Positions 34,961-43,396 of a DNA stretch of 64,000 nt are shown in pieces. The DNA lies in NCBI RefSeq assembly GCF_900496975.1, contig NZ_UFQC01000011.1:140988-204987 (forward strand), given 5' to 3'. This DNA comes from Achromobacter veterisilvae (GTDB taxonomy: Bacteria > Pseudomonadota > Gammaproteobacteria > Burkholderiales > Burkholderiaceae_B). The translations under genes and the position numbers were made by a program. Every line of letters begins with the position of its first letter. The stretch's first letter is position 1. Under the pieces are notes generated by a model that worked only from the letters and a program-made list of their open reading frames with translations, searched no databases and was not told the DNA's origin.

Positions 34961-35248
34961 TCAGGTTCCTGGAGATCCTGATGGCTGAACAAAGCCGATC
35001 GGACGACTCTCCCCGGGTTGCACCTGCATCACTGCCACAACTGATTGGTGCGGCACCCACGCTTCGTAATCCCTTGAAGGATGCAATTGCGTGGGAGACA
35101 GCCGCAGGCCGAGATAGTGCGTATTGGTCCAGTCGACGCGCGAACACTCCACTGCAGGATGACCCTCGAAATCTGTCGTCTGCTGCCTCGCAAGTACCTC
35201 TGCCGCGCCCGATTCTCGGTGCAGCACAACATGCCAATTTCCAGCCAT
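34961..35248 (-). CDS. hypothetical protein, 95 aa, reverse strand
   Basis: From ATG 35248, preceded by GAAGGA at 8 bases. Composition is balanced, with beta-type segments (NWHVVLHRESGAAEVLAR; YEAWVPHQSVVAVMQVQ). A + strand frame overlaps most of it (34918-35271), but it is more basic and less protein-like. The gene points against PR transcription and could be a lysogen-expressed small gene. No known domain. Confidence 0.5.
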   Translation of the reverse strand: MAGNWHVVLHRESGAAEVLARQQTTDFEGHPAVECSRVDWTNTHYLGLRLSPTQLHPSRDYEAWVPHQSVVAVMQVQPGESRPIGFVQPSGSPGT

Positions 35249-35333
35249 GGTCAGTTCCTTCTCCGAAGTAGGGTTGTGTGAGAGCGCCCATTCTAAGGAG
35301 CTGGAACTGGCCGCCCATTCGAGCCGCCGTGCC

Positions 35334-35528
35334 CTAATGAAGCGTGGCCGGCGCCGAGCGCGCCGGTTCGGCGTCGGCGCGGTCGTCCGTTTCCATGCAC
35401 AGCCGCTCGAACACCGCCCGCACCGTGGCTTGGTCAGCGTCGCCGACGACACCGTCGGCAATCTCCTTTGCCAATTTCAGCAGCGCCATCGTGGCCTGCG
35501 CCGCACCACCTTTTTCTCGCACATCCAT
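35334..35528 (-). CDS. hypothetical protein, 64 aa, reverse strand
   Basis: From ATG 35528, upstream of and in the same direction as the 95-residue reverse gene. It is helical (ATMALLKLAKEIADGVVGDA) and acidic. Together the two form a short leftward unit divergent from the gene at 35589, with only 60 bases between their start codons. Function unknown. Confidence 0.5.
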   Translation of the reverse strand: MDVREKGGAAQATMALLKLAKEIADGVVGDADQATVRAVFERLCMETDDRADAEPARSAPATLH

Positions 35529-35588
35529 TTTCGCTACCCCCGTTTCGACTGGCGTGCGGGAAATGTAACTGCCCGGAGTACCTGACGC

Positions 35589-36188
35589 ATGCGACATGAA
35601 TCGCACAAAACCCTGATCGCCATCCTGCGCGAGCACACCTCGGCGTGGCGCAAGTCCCAGGACTGGTCTCGCGAGACGATGGCGGAATACATCGTCGCCG
35701 CGCACGAAACTCTGAACGGCCCGGCCAGCACCGGCATCCGGTTCGAACCCCATACCCAGGACACGTTCGGGCGCCTCAAGGTGAACGCCGACCGCGTCTT
35801 CCGCTGGCTGGACGACGAATCCAAGGATACGAACCTGCTGCCGGCCAACTTCATCCCGTCGATCCTGGCGGCGATGCCGCACGACCGGCGCCGGCATTGC
35901 GTCGATGACATGCTGCGCCCGCTGGGTCTGGCCGTGCGCACGCTTGCGCTGGAGGCCGGAGACGCCCTCGCTCAGGGGCAGGTCACCAATCTCATGCGTG
36001 AGCAGACCGAAGCAGCCGCTGCCGCGGTGGCACTGCTCGACGCGAACGCCACGCCGGCTCAACTGGTGAGCGCCCACCGCGAGCTGTCGGAATCGATCGT
36101 CGCGGCCCGCGGCGTGCGCGCGGCGATCGAAGGCCAGATGTCGCGGGCCGGCATCGACGTCCCGGCGAAGGAGGCGGATCCGTCATGA
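35589..36188 (+). CDS. YdaT/YmfL-like regulatory protein (CII position)
   Basis: A 199-residue protein occupying the place of CII in lambdoid phages. The central RLKVNADRVFRWLDDESKD segment followed by LPANFIPSILAAMP and a RRRHCVDDMLRPLGL region follows the pattern of YdaT/YmfL-type phage regulators. Those proteins have a DNA-binding N-terminus and affect lysis-lysogeny or cell division. Role here by position only. It overlaps the next gene by 4 bases. Confidence 0.55.
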   Translation: MRHESHKTLIAILREHTSAWRKSQDWSRETMAEYIVAAHETLNGPASTGIRFEPHTQDTFGRLKVNADRVFRWLDDESKDTNLLPANFIPSILAAMPHDRRRHCVDDMLRPLGLAVRTLALEAGDALAQGQVTNLMREQTEAAAAAVALLDANATPAQLVSAHRELSESIVAARGVRAAIEGQMSRAGIDVPAKEADPS

Positions 36189-38122
36189 TCTCCGACATCA
36201 ACCATTTCCATCTGTTTTCGGGCGCCGGTGTCGGCGCGGCAGGCATGCAAGACGCCCGGCCGGAAATCCCGGGCCTGACCGGCCGCATGGTTTGCCTTGG
36301 TGGCATCGACGTGGACCCAGCCGGCGCGGCCGACTTCTTCGGCTTCACCGGCGTGCGCTGCACTGTGCGCGACCTGTTCAGTCGCCAGCAGTACGTCGCC
36401 TTCCACGGGCGTGAGCCGCCCGGCGGCTGGACCGAGGCCATGCCCGCCGATATACGGGCGGCTGCTGGCGGTTGCCGGCCGCACATCCTATTCCTTTCGG
36501 CGCCGTGCAAGGGCTTTTCCGGCCTGTTGTCGCATTCGCGCAGTCTGACCGCCAAGTACCAGGCGCTGAACGAACTGACGCTGCGCGGAATGTGGCTGGC
36601 GATGGAGGCCTGGAAGGATGATCCGGTCGAGGTGATCCTGTTCGAGAACGTGCCGCGCATCGCCTCGCGCGGGCGCCACTTCCTGAACCAGATCGTCCAG
36701 TTGCTGCGCCACTACGGCTATATCGCGCGCGAAACCGCCCACGACTGCGGCGAGCTGGGCGGGCTGGCGCAGAGCCGCAAGCGCTTCCTGATGATCGCGC
36801 GCCACGCCGAAAAGGTGCCGGCCTTCATCTATGAGCCGCCCCAGCGTCCGCTGCGCGCCGTGGGCGAGGTCCTGGGCCGCATGCACCTGCCGGGCGACCT
36901 GCGCGCGGGTCCGATGCACCGCATCCCGAACCTGAGCTGGAAAACGTGGGTACGGCTGGCCTTTGTAGAAGCGGGCAGCGACTGGCGCAGCTTGAACCGC
37001 CTGGCGGTGCAGGACGGCTATCTGCAGGATTACATCCTGGTGCCGGAAATGCGCCGCGGTGCCCTGGGGGTGCACAGCATGCAGGACAACGCCGGCGTCA
37101 TCGCCGCGCGCAACTACCCGCTGAACGGCGCTTTCTCCGTGGCAGATCCGCGTTTCGATCCGTCGGCGGCGTGGAAGGATGGCCAGGCCTACGGCGTGCG
37201 CCGCTGGGATGCCTCGACCGGCACCGTCGCCGGCCAGCAGGGCCCGGGCCAGGGCGCATACAGCGTCGCCGATCCGCGTCACCACGGCCCGGCCAAGCAC
37301 AGCAATGAATTTCGCATCGTTCGCTACGAAGCCGCCGCGCGCGCCGTCACCGGCGCCCATGGCACGGGGCAGTGTGTCGCAGACCCGCGCACTGGTTGGC
37401 CCAAAACCGCCCATGGCAACAAGTTGGCCGTCACGGCCTACGAAGATCCTGCGAAGACCATCACCGGCGCGCGGTTCGGCAGTGGTGGGCTGTGCGTAGC
37501 AGACCCCCGCGGTGGCCCGGACGCCAGCAAGCTGCACGGGAAGTACCACACGGCGCGCTGGCACGAGCATGCCCACGCCGTTATCGCCGGCAACGCTAAT
37601 GGCGCGTTTTCCGTGGCGGATCCTCGTCCGGGCCTGGCGCGCACGCGCGGCGACCACTATCTGACGGCCGGGCACTACGGTGTCGCGGCCTGGGACCAAC
37701 ACGTCGGCGCCGTCTCGGCTTCGGCATGCCACGACAACGGTGCGTGGTCGGTGGCCGATCCGCGCGTGCTGCCGGGGGCCAACGACAAGCTGGTCTGCCG
37801 CATCATCGCCGAGGACGGCACCTGGCACCGGCCGTTCACCACGTTGGAGCTGGCCGCCCTGCAGAGCCTGTACGACCCCGACGACTACGCCGAGGCCGAG
37901 GAGCAGGGCGCCCACTTCCAGATGCATGGCAATTCTGACAGCGCCCACCGCGAGCGCATCGGCAACGCCGTGCCGAAGAAAGCAGCCCGCGCCATGGCCG
38001 AAGAAATCGGCCGCGCCATCCTGCTGTCGCGCGCCGGCGAATCCTTCCAGCTTTCGTCCACGCCGATCTGGGTGCGGCCGATCGCCACGGCGCTGGCCGT
38101 GCGCGGCGGGGAGGGGGCCTGA
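36185..38122 (+). CDS. DNA cytosine-5 methyltransferase with six internal repeats
   Basis: A 645-residue C5 methyltransferase. Motif I is HLFSGAGVGAAG (8-19); the catalytic cysteine is C108 in SAPCKGFS; motif VI is E154-N-V; a motif IX-like FTTLELAALQSLYDP and motif X GNAVPKKAARAMAEEI are near the end. Between about 317 and 527 are six copies of a 35-50 residue unit, each ending in (S/C)VADPR and containing a WxxxxxTVxG-like part. Normal family members have 300-450 residues. The repeats occupy the target-recognition region and could give several recognition specificities (inference). The substrate is phage or host DNA; no cognate restriction gene is adjacent. Confidence 0.85.
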   Translation: MISDINHFHLFSGAGVGAAGMQDARPEIPGLTGRMVCLGGIDVDPAGAADFFGFTGVRCTVRDLFSRQQYVAFHGREPPGGWTEAMPADIRAAAGGCRPHILFLSAPCKGFSGLLSHSRSLTAKYQALNELTLRGMWLAMEAWKDDPVEVILFENVPRIASRGRHFLNQIVQLLRHYGYIARETAHDCGELGGLAQSRKRFLMIARHAEKVPAFIYEPPQRPLRAVGEVLGRMHLPGDLRAGPMHRIPNLSWKTWVRLAFVEAGSDWRSLNRLAVQDGYLQDYILVPEMRRGALGVHSMQDNAGVIAARNYPLNGAFSVADPRFDPSAAWKDGQAYGVRRWDASTGTVAGQQGPGQGAYSVADPRHHGPAKHSNEFRIVRYEAAARAVTGAHGTGQCVADPRTGWPKTAHGNKLAVTAYEDPAKTITGARFGSGGLCVADPRGGPDASKLHGKYHTARWHEHAHAVIAGNANGAFSVADPRPGLARTRGDHYLTAGHYGVAAWDQHVGAVSASACHDNGAWSVADPRVLPGANDKLVCRIIAEDGTWHRPFTTLELAALQSLYDPDDYAEAEEQGAHFQMHGNSDSAHRERIGNAVPKKAARAMAEEIGRAILLSRAGESFQLSSTPIWVRPIATALAVRGGEGA

Positions 38123-38123
38123 C

Positions 38124-38474
38124 ATGCATCCCAAGGAGCAATGTCGCCTTTCCATGGAAGGGCAGTCGAGGCCGGATGTGGTGGCGCGCCGTCGCGCCCG
38201 GCGGGCGCTCGATCCTCTGTCGTATAGGGCTGGGTGCGCCGAGTTGTGGAAGTCCGGCCCGTGGCCCTTCGACGGCGTGTCGGCCTGGGTATTTTTCCGC
38301 AATCGAAGTTTTCGCCGGTACCTGATGCCCGGCATCCAGTCCTACCTGAACGAGCGCGCCGCGGCACGGCGGGCGCGGCACTCGGCTGACATGGCCGAAA
38401 GCGAGCGCCGGTGGAAGCTTGCCAAGGCGCTGAAGAAGGCGCAGCCGCTGCCCCTATTCGAGGACACGCCATGA
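38124..38474 (+). CDS. hypothetical protein, 116 aa
   Basis: From ATG 38124, one base after the methyltransferase stop. Highly basic and Arg/Ala rich with a helical centre (VVARRRARRALDPLSYRAG; SFRRYLMPGIQSYLNERAAA). No domain recognised; could be nucleic-acid binding. It overlaps the next gene by 4 bases. Confidence 0.6.
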   Translation: MHPKEQCRLSMEGQSRPDVVARRRARRALDPLSYRAGCAELWKSGPWPFDGVSAWVFFRNRSFRRYLMPGIQSYLNERAAARRARHSADMAESERRWKLAKALKKAQPLPLFEDTP

Positions 38475-38884
38475 GCACAGTCATCAGCTTTAGCGACGCG
38501 AAGGTCTCGCGCGATCGCCGCAACTACCGTCCCGGGGCCTGCCGACACTTGCACCTGTCGTTGGACGACGAGGGCGAGATTGTCCGCTGTTCGGATTGCC
38601 AGGTGCAGGTGGGCGCCTATTGGGCCCTGACGATGCTGATCGAGCGATTTCAGCGCGAGCGCGCGTCGCTTGACGCCCGGGATGCTGGCCTGAAGGAGTT
38701 GGCCGGCCGGACGCTGCACCTCAAGGCCGCGCGCGTGATTGAAAGCATCTGGCGCGGCCGCAAGATGGCGCCGTTGTGCCCGCACTGCAGCGAGGCGATC
38801 CTGCCCGAGGATGGGATGGGTTCGTCCATGGCCAGCCTGGATATGGTGACGCGGCTGCGGGCCGCGCGCAGGGGGAAATCATGA
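38471..38884 (+). CDS. zinc-binding hypothetical protein, 137 aa
   Basis: From ATG 38471. Contains a His/Cys cluster, CRHLHLSLDDEGEIVRCSDC, and a second CPHC near the C-terminus, so probably one zinc ribbon formed by C/H ligands. The middle is a coiled helix (LIERFQRERASLDARDAG). Junctions of 4 bases on both sides. Function unknown. Confidence 0.6.
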   Translation: MSTVISFSDAKVSRDRRNYRPGACRHLHLSLDDEGEIVRCSDCQVQVGAYWALTMLIERFQRERASLDARDAGLKELAGRTLHLKAARVIESIWRGRKMAPLCPHCSEAILPEDGMGSSMASLDMVTRLRAARRGKS

Positions 38885-39483
38885 GCTGGTCCGAGAATTC
38901 CATCGCCCGCGCGCTGGCGCGCCAGACATTCAACCGCAAATACCTGGTGGTGGTGCCGAACTGCAACTGGACCGGCCACGAATGCGACCTCCTGGTCGTG
39001 ACGGAGAACTTGCGCATCATCGACGTCGAGATAAAAATCAGCCGCGCGGACCTGAAGGCCGACGCCAAGAAGGAAAAATGGTGGCGCCGCGAGCACATCG
39101 GCTCCTGGCCGTCCGTGCCTGTGTTGCGGCACAGCGCCTGGTCGAACGACCTGCGGGTCGAGAGTATTGCCCGGCGCGCCCGTTACAAAAGCACGCCGAA
39201 CGACTGGCCGACAAAGGTCTGGAAGCACTATTACGCGCTGCCCAAGGAGATCTGGCACCCGGATCTGCTCGCGGCGCTTCCGAGCAGTCAGAGCGGCATC
39301 CTATTGTTGGACCGCGACGGCTGCCCGGTCGGCCAAGCCATGCGCGTGGACTGCGTGCGCCGCGCCACGCCAAACCGCGACGCGAAGCCCATCAGCCCAG
39401 CGGCGGCCGTAGACATTGCGCGCCTGGCCAGCCTGCGCATGTGGGACGCCTACGCCCGGCTCGAGAAACGGGAGGCAGCATGA
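38881..39483 (+). CDS. MmcB-like PD-(D/E)XK protein
   Basis: A 200-residue protein with the nuclease core pattern ECDLLVVTENLRIIDVEIKISRADLKADAKKEKW (split here into D35 and E49-x-K51): conserved Asp, then E-I-K, then a basic helix. This is the signature of MmcB-type putative DNA-repair nucleases. A C-terminal extension is specific to phages. It is co-transcribed with the methyltransferases and may be a repair nuclease or, less likely, a restriction partner. Confidence 0.65.
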   Translation: MSWSENSIARALARQTFNRKYLVVVPNCNWTGHECDLLVVTENLRIIDVEIKISRADLKADAKKEKWWRREHIGSWPSVPVLRHSAWSNDLRVESIARRARYKSTPNDWPTKVWKHYYALPKEIWHPDLLAALPSSQSGILLLDRDGCPVGQAMRVDCVRRATPNRDAKPISPAAAVDIARLASLRMWDAYARLEKREAA

Positions 39484-40304
39484 CTCCTAAGCGTCCCTTG
39501 GTCCGCTACCACGGCGGCAAATGGCGCTTGGCGCCCTGGATCATCCAACATCTGCCGCCGCACCGCTGTTATGTCGAGCCCTTCGGCGGCGGCGCGAGCG
39601 TGTTGCTCCGAAAGCCGCGGGCTTACGCCGAGGTCTACAACGACCTAGACGGCGAGATCGTGAACCTGTTCCGGGTCGCGCGCGACGATGGCGAGCGGCT
39701 GGCCCGGGCCTGCGAGCTTACGCCATTCGCGCGGGCCGAGTTCGACACTGCGTACGATTCGGCCGACGATCCCGTGGAGCAGGCCCGGCGAACGGTGTTC
39801 CGAAGCTTCTCCGGCTTCGGTTCGGCAGCCGTGACGGGCCAGTCCAGCGGCTTCAGGGCCAACAGTAACCGGTCCGGCACCACGCCGGCGCACGACTGGA
39901 TGAACTATCCGGACTGTCTGCGTCAGCTCGTGCAGCGTCTGCGCGGCGTGGTGATCGAGAACCGGGATGCGGTCGAATGCATGGCACGACATGATGGTCC
40001 CGAAACCCTGCATTACGTCGACCCGCCTTATGTGCACTCGACGCGCTCGTTCCGTGCGCGATCACATTGCTATCGCCATGAGATGAACGACGACCAGCAC
40101 GAAGCGCTGGCCAGCGCCTTGCACAAACTGCAAGGCATGGTCGTCCTCAGTGGCTACCGTTGCGACCTCTACGACCGCCTCTACTCCGGCTGGACCCGGA
40201 TTGACGGTCGCGCGCATGCCGATGGCGCCCGACCGCGCGTCGAGTCGCTGTGGTTGTCGCCATCCGTTCCCAGCGCTTCGTTATTTCCATCGGAGGGCAC
40301 ATGA
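39480..40304 (+). CDS. DNA N6-adenine methyltransferase (D12/Dam class)
   Basis: A 274-residue D12-class enzyme. The SAM-binding motif VEPFGGGASVLL is at 32-43, and the catalytic DPPY is at 181-184 (YVDPPYV). N-terminal RYHGGKWRLAPWI is the canonical motif X of the class. Recognition could be GATC or related, not determinable here. It overlaps the preceding nuclease-like gene and the next small gene by 4 bases. Phage Dam proteins protect the genome from restriction or set packaging and transcription state. Confidence 0.9.
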   Translation: MTPKRPLVRYHGGKWRLAPWIIQHLPPHRCYVEPFGGGASVLLRKPRAYAEVYNDLDGEIVNLFRVARDDGERLARACELTPFARAEFDTAYDSADDPVEQARRTVFRSFSGFGSAAVTGQSSGFRANSNRSGTTPAHDWMNYPDCLRQLVQRLRGVVIENRDAVECMARHDGPETLHYVDPPYVHSTRSFRARSHCYRHEMNDDQHEALASALHKLQGMVVLSGYRCDLYDRLYSGWTRIDGRAHADGARPRVESLWLSPSVPSASLFPSEGT

Positions 40305-40438
40305 TCGAGCTGAAAATGCCCGCGCCCCTGACGCCGCCGGATTGCGACCTGCGGGTGGCGCTGCGCGTGGTGGAACGGGCCCTGCAGGACGCCCTGCAGG
40401 CACCGAACATCGCACAGGGGGCAAGGGAGGCTGCATGA
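40301..40438 (+). CDS. hypothetical protein, 45 aa
   Basis: Short frame coupled to dam by ATGA and to the replication gene by the same junction. It is helical (LRVALRVVERALQDALQ). No function assignable; called because of the two junctions. Confidence 0.5.
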   Translation: MIELKMPAPLTPPDCDLRVALRVVERALQDALQAPNIAQGAREAA

Positions 40439-41517
40439 CAAATCCCGCGCCCTATCCGGCGGACACGCGCGCCAAGGGCTGGCGGTTCGAGCTTGACCAC
40501 GAACGGATCCGCCAGTCCGATACCTGGGCCCTCGCGGCGCCAGAGATCCGGCCATGGCTGCTGATGCTGTGGATGACTGCCTGGGAGCAGACGCCTTGCG
40601 GTAGCCTGCCACAGGATGACGAACTGATCGCCGCACGCATCGGCATGCCTCTGGACCAATTCCAGGCCGCCAAGGCCCGCCTGCTGCGCGGCTGGTGGCT
40701 GGCCGATGACGGCCGCCTGTATCACGACACGCTCGCCGAGCGCGTGCTGGAGATGATCGAACGCCGCGACGGCGAGCGCAACCGCAAGGCCGAATACCGC
40801 GAACGGAAGAAGGCGGAACGAGCCGCAAACCAGGCGGATAAACGTCCCAATCCGTCCCATGGTGGTCCTGATTTGTCCCATGGGACAGGCGCGGGACTCC
40901 CAGGGGACTCCGGCGGGAGTGACGCCACCGGAACCGGAACCGGAACCAGTAATACAAAAGAAATAGCAGCGGCGGCGATACATCCTCCCGCACGCGACCC
41001 TGTGGACAACTCGCCGCCGCCGTCGGAAGCCCAATGGCTTGCCGCTCAGGAAGAATGCGCCGCTGGCTACGCCAAGCTGCTGAACAGCCTGGAGCAGGTG
41101 CGTGGCAAGCGGTCGAAATTCGTCAGTACCGACACCCGGCTGGTCGCCTGGGAACGGCTGGGCTTGACCCGCGAAAAGCTGGTCGAGGCGTACCACCTGG
41201 CCGTGGCCGAACGAGAGGCGGCGGAAGACCCTAGCCCGGTCAACGCGGGGTTCCTGGACGTCTTCGTCGCCAAGGTGCTGAATCCGCCCGAAGGCGAAAG
41301 CGTCGCCGGCGCCAGGCCCGCCACCGGTGCGGGTGCTGCGGATCCACTCGCCTGGGCGACCACGGCATCGGGTATCGCCGCAAAGGGCGCTGAGCTGGGC
41401 ATCGTGCAGGACGAGGGCGAGCCGTTCCCGGCGTTCAAGCTCCGCGTCCACGCCGCGGCGAACCTCTCCGAGCAGGATAGGGCCCGCCTTCGCGCCGACT
41501 TCGGGGTGCACGCATGA
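40435..41517 (+). CDS. phage replication-type protein (YdaU/O-like position)
   Basis: A 360-residue protein. The N-terminal 110 residues have a winged-helix character (FELDHERIRQSDTWALAAPE; PWLLMLWMTAWEQTPCGSLP; ELIAARIGMPLDQFQAAKAR) as in DUF1376/YdaU-like phage proteins. A central linker rich in Ser, Gly and Thr follows; the C-terminal half is helical (STDTRLVAWERLGLTREKLVEAYH). Members take the place of lambda O, binding the origin and recruiting a helicase. No loader (P/DnaC) gene follows, so it may use the host loader directly. Confidence 0.65.
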   Translation: MTNPAPYPADTRAKGWRFELDHERIRQSDTWALAAPEIRPWLLMLWMTAWEQTPCGSLPQDDELIAARIGMPLDQFQAAKARLLRGWWLADDGRLYHDTLAERVLEMIERRDGERNRKAEYRERKKAERAANQADKRPNPSHGGPDLSHGTGAGLPGDSGGSDATGTGTGTSNTKEIAAAAIHPPARDPVDNSPPPSEAQWLAAQEECAAGYAKLLNSLEQVRGKRSKFVSTDTRLVAWERLGLTREKLVEAYHLAVAEREAAEDPSPVNAGFLDVFVAKVLNPPEGESVAGARPATGAGAADPLAWATTASGIAAKGAELGIVQDEGEPFPAFKLRVHAAANLSEQDRARLRADFGVHA

Positions 41518-41738
41518 CCGCCACCGTCCAGTGCGTCGCATGCCTGCGCTTCACCCTGCGCGAATCCCCGAAGTACGCCGAGCTGGGCCTGGGCCGGTGC
41601 TCCGGCATGGCCGACCGTCCCGGCACCTTCGTCAGTCCGTTCTATCCCCGGCAATGCCCGGAACACCAACCTGCGCCGGCGGAAAAGACCGCGGCGCGTA
41701 TCGAATGGCTGCGCGATCTGCGCAGCGAGGGAGTTTGA
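41514..41738 (+). CDS. small zinc-ribbon-like protein, 74 aa
   Basis: Cysteines at CVAC (7-10), C near 29 and C near 48 with a nearby His (CPEH) suggest zinc coordination. Small proteins like this occur upstream of rusA in many phages. Overlaps both neighbours. Function unknown. Confidence 0.6.
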   Translation: MTATVQCVACLRFTLRESPKYAELGLGRCSGMADRPGTFVSPFYPRQCPEHQPAPAEKTAARIEWLRDLRSEGV

Positions 41739-42232
41739 TGTCGAACCAGATCACGTTCCACGTACCCGGCCTGCCCAGGGGGAAGGGGCGCGCGAAGTCC
41801 AGCTCGCGCATCGGCCGGGATCCCCGGACCGGCGCGGCACGCGTCTTCACGCGTCACTACACGCCCGAGGCCACGGCCGCCTACGAAAGCCTGGTGAAGC
41901 TGGCCGCCGCCCAGGTCATGGCGGGGCGCGAGCCCTATACCGGGGCGATACAGATGCATTTGCATATCGTGCTGCCGATCCCGCAATCCTGGTCCGGCGT
42001 GCGCCAGCGCCGCGCCGCGGCCGGCCTGATCGTGCCCACGGTGAAGCCGGACAGCGACAACGTCGAGAAGGCCGTCAAGGACGGCTGCAACGGCGTGGTC
42101 TACCGGGACGACGTCCAGGTTGTGCTGGACAGCAAGGCCAAGATCTACGGCCTGGTCCCTGGTGTCACGGCGACCATCACCTTCCGCGACGACCTGGAGC
42201 CCGCCCAAGGAGTACGAAAAAATGCGCCGTGA
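41738..42232 (+). CDS. rusA: RusA-family Holliday junction resolvase
   Basis: A 164-residue endonuclease. The catalytic block KPDSDNVEKAVKDGCNG gives D105, D107 and K111, and VVYRDDVQV gives D124. N-terminal ITFHVPGLPRGKGRAKS fits the dimer strand. It resolves four-way junctions made during phage replication and recombination before packaging. It overlaps the neighbours. Confidence 0.92.
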   Translation: MSNQITFHVPGLPRGKGRAKSSSRIGRDPRTGAARVFTRHYTPEATAAYESLVKLAAAQVMAGREPYTGAIQMHLHIVLPIPQSWSGVRQRRAAAGLIVPTVKPDSDNVEKAVKDGCNGVVYRDDVQVVLDSKAKIYGLVPGVTATITFRDDLEPAQGVRKNAP

Positions 42233-42851
42233 AGCCGGAACTTTCTCATGCCCCGAACACGCGATCGCCGTTGCGTTCCTGATGCTGGCGTACCCGATCG
42301 AGCCCAAGAATCCCACGCAGATCATCTGCGAGGCCCTGCAGGAGCGTTTCGACGTGAGCTACGAGCGCAAGGCGCTATCGGGCCTGACGCCGCACGATTG
42401 GCACGCGCAGGCGGTCTTCACCGTCAAGGTGCTGGAGCGCACCCTGGGCGATGCCATCGGCTTCCACATCCTGCAGGCGCAGTACGGCACGGGCGAGGAA
42501 GGCGCCGCCAGCGCGCGGCGGGTGTCGGAATGGTTGAACCCGGAGGCGCCGGCAGACAGCCGGGAGCGGGAAGTCACAGACATGCTGACGGCGCACATCC
42601 TGCGCGGGCGGCCGCGGCTGCGTGACCTTTGCGATCGCTTCGACCTGCCGTACTCGGCGCTGCAGCGTCCGGCCAGCGCGTACCGCGTGCTGGTCGAGGG
42701 CGCGCGCCGCGCGGCCCTGCAGCGCCTGGACATTCGGATGCGGGACGCCGACATCGTGGTGGACCTGGAAGGGGACGTGAAGCCCACCGCACTTGACAAC
42801 GTGAATCAAGATCCGCAAAATTCGCCCAGACTCGTAGCAAGTACGACCTAA
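42222..42851 (+). CDS. protein in the antiterminator (Q) position, 209 aa
   Basis: From ATG 42222 with AAGGAG about 10 bases upstream. No recognised domain: an N-terminal helical part (EHAIAVAFLMLAYPIEP), a central helix region around HDWHAQAVFTVKVLERTLG and a C-terminal HTH-like RGRPRLRDLCDRFDLPYSAL. It follows rusA and precedes a strong terminator, as lambdoid Q genes do, so a late-gene activator is a reasonable guess but not shown. Confidence 0.55.
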   Translation: MRREAGTFSCPEHAIAVAFLMLAYPIEPKNPTQIICEALQERFDVSYERKALSGLTPHDWHAQAVFTVKVLERTLGDAIGFHILQAQYGTGEEGAASARRVSEWLNPEAPADSREREVTDMLTAHILRGRPRLRDLCDRFDLPYSALQRPASAYRVLVEGARRAALQRLDIRMRDADIVVDLEGDVKPTALDNVNQDPQNSPRLVASTT

Positions 42852-42853
42852 TG

Positions 42854-42882
42854 AAACGCCCCGGCCAAAAGCCGGGGCGTTT
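42854..42882 (+). terminator. strong intrinsic terminator after the rightward early operon
   Basis: Perfect 12-base stem (arms 42854-42865 and 42871-42882) containing CGCCCCGGC, loop of 5, then TTTTGTTT. It ends the early rightward operon. The A-rich 5' side makes it partly bidirectional, so it may also stop the reverse gene at 42912-43271. Confidence 0.9.
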
Positions 42883-42911
42883 TGTTTGCCATTTGCGCTT
42901 TAAGCGCGGCG

Positions 42912-43271
42912 CTATTCGTTGAAGTCGGGCGCGCCGGTGCTGTCGCTGATCTCGTCCTGAAGCTCGGTGTAGTTCAGTTCATCACCATTTCGCAGTTGCG
43001 GGAGGATGTCCTCCATGTAACGCTTCGCCGTTGCGGCTTTGGCTCCCTCCAGGCTTTTGCTCGAGACCAGGGCGTAGCCGCCTACGTCCAACTCGACCAT
43101 ATACAGACCATAGTCGGCCAACGCATCGGTCACGGCGACGACGAAAGCCGCACGCAGTCGCTCGCGGTAGGACACGAACTTGAGTGTAGTTTGGCTGATG
43201 CGGACGCGGCTCTGCCCGGAGCGGTGGAAGAGGGCTGCCAGAACAATAGCCGTTTGGTTTGCAGTACGCAC
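42912..43271 (-). CDS. reverse-oriented cargo gene, 119 aa
   Basis: GTG start at 43271 with CGGAGATAA upstream. It is the only gene against the late direction between 35.5 and 64 kb, with its own promoter and terminator, the layout of a moron. The protein has a winged-helix-like N-terminal half (RISQTTLKFVSYRERLRAAF) and a YALVSSKSLEGAKAATAKR region; no family recognised. Two tandem palindromes in its promoter suggest it is autorepressed or controlled by the same type of protein. Confidence 0.6.
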   Translation of the reverse strand: MRTANQTAIVLAALFHRSGQSRVRISQTTLKFVSYRERLRAAFVVAVTDALADYGLYMVELDVGGYALVSSKSLEGAKAATAKRYMEDILPQLRNGDELNYTELQDEISDSTGAPDFNE

Positions 43272-43306
43272 ATTTATCTCCGTGAGTGCGGGTTGGTGTT
43301 TGTATT

Positions 43307-43354
43307 TAATCCTAAAACAGGATTAATTATTCCTGATATAGGATTTTTTGGCAA
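43307..43354 (-). promoter_or_regulatory. promoter of the reverse gene with two tandem palindromic operators
   Basis: -35 TTGCCA at 43354-43349, 17 bases, -10 AATAAT at 43331-43326. Operator 2 is ATTCCT-N5-AGGATT (43329-43345), inside the spacer. Operator 1 is TAATCCT-N5-AGGATTA (43307-43325), covering the start point. Centre spacing is 21 bases, two helical turns, so two dimers can bind on the same face and block the promoter. Confidence 0.75.
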
Positions 43355-43396
43355 GGGTGAAGATCGCCCCACTCGATTTTTTTTCTTGGACCGGCT

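Noticed and set aside
34918..35271. + strand frame after the Cro-like gene (up to 133 codons)
   Set aside because: It is antisense to a reverse frame that has a better ribosome-binding site and more protein-like composition; codon use and amino-acid make-up are poor.
37133..37770. Repeat array considered as CRISPR or tandem DNA repeat
   Set aside because: The repetition is at protein level with diverged DNA and variable length, and lies in frame in the methyltransferase.
36185..40304. The two methyltransferases and the MmcB-like nuclease as a restriction-modification or defence system
   Set aside because: The nuclease resembles a repair protein, the two methyltransferases are of different classes, and there is no specificity or toxin gene. 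Co-location in an early phage operon is ordinary.
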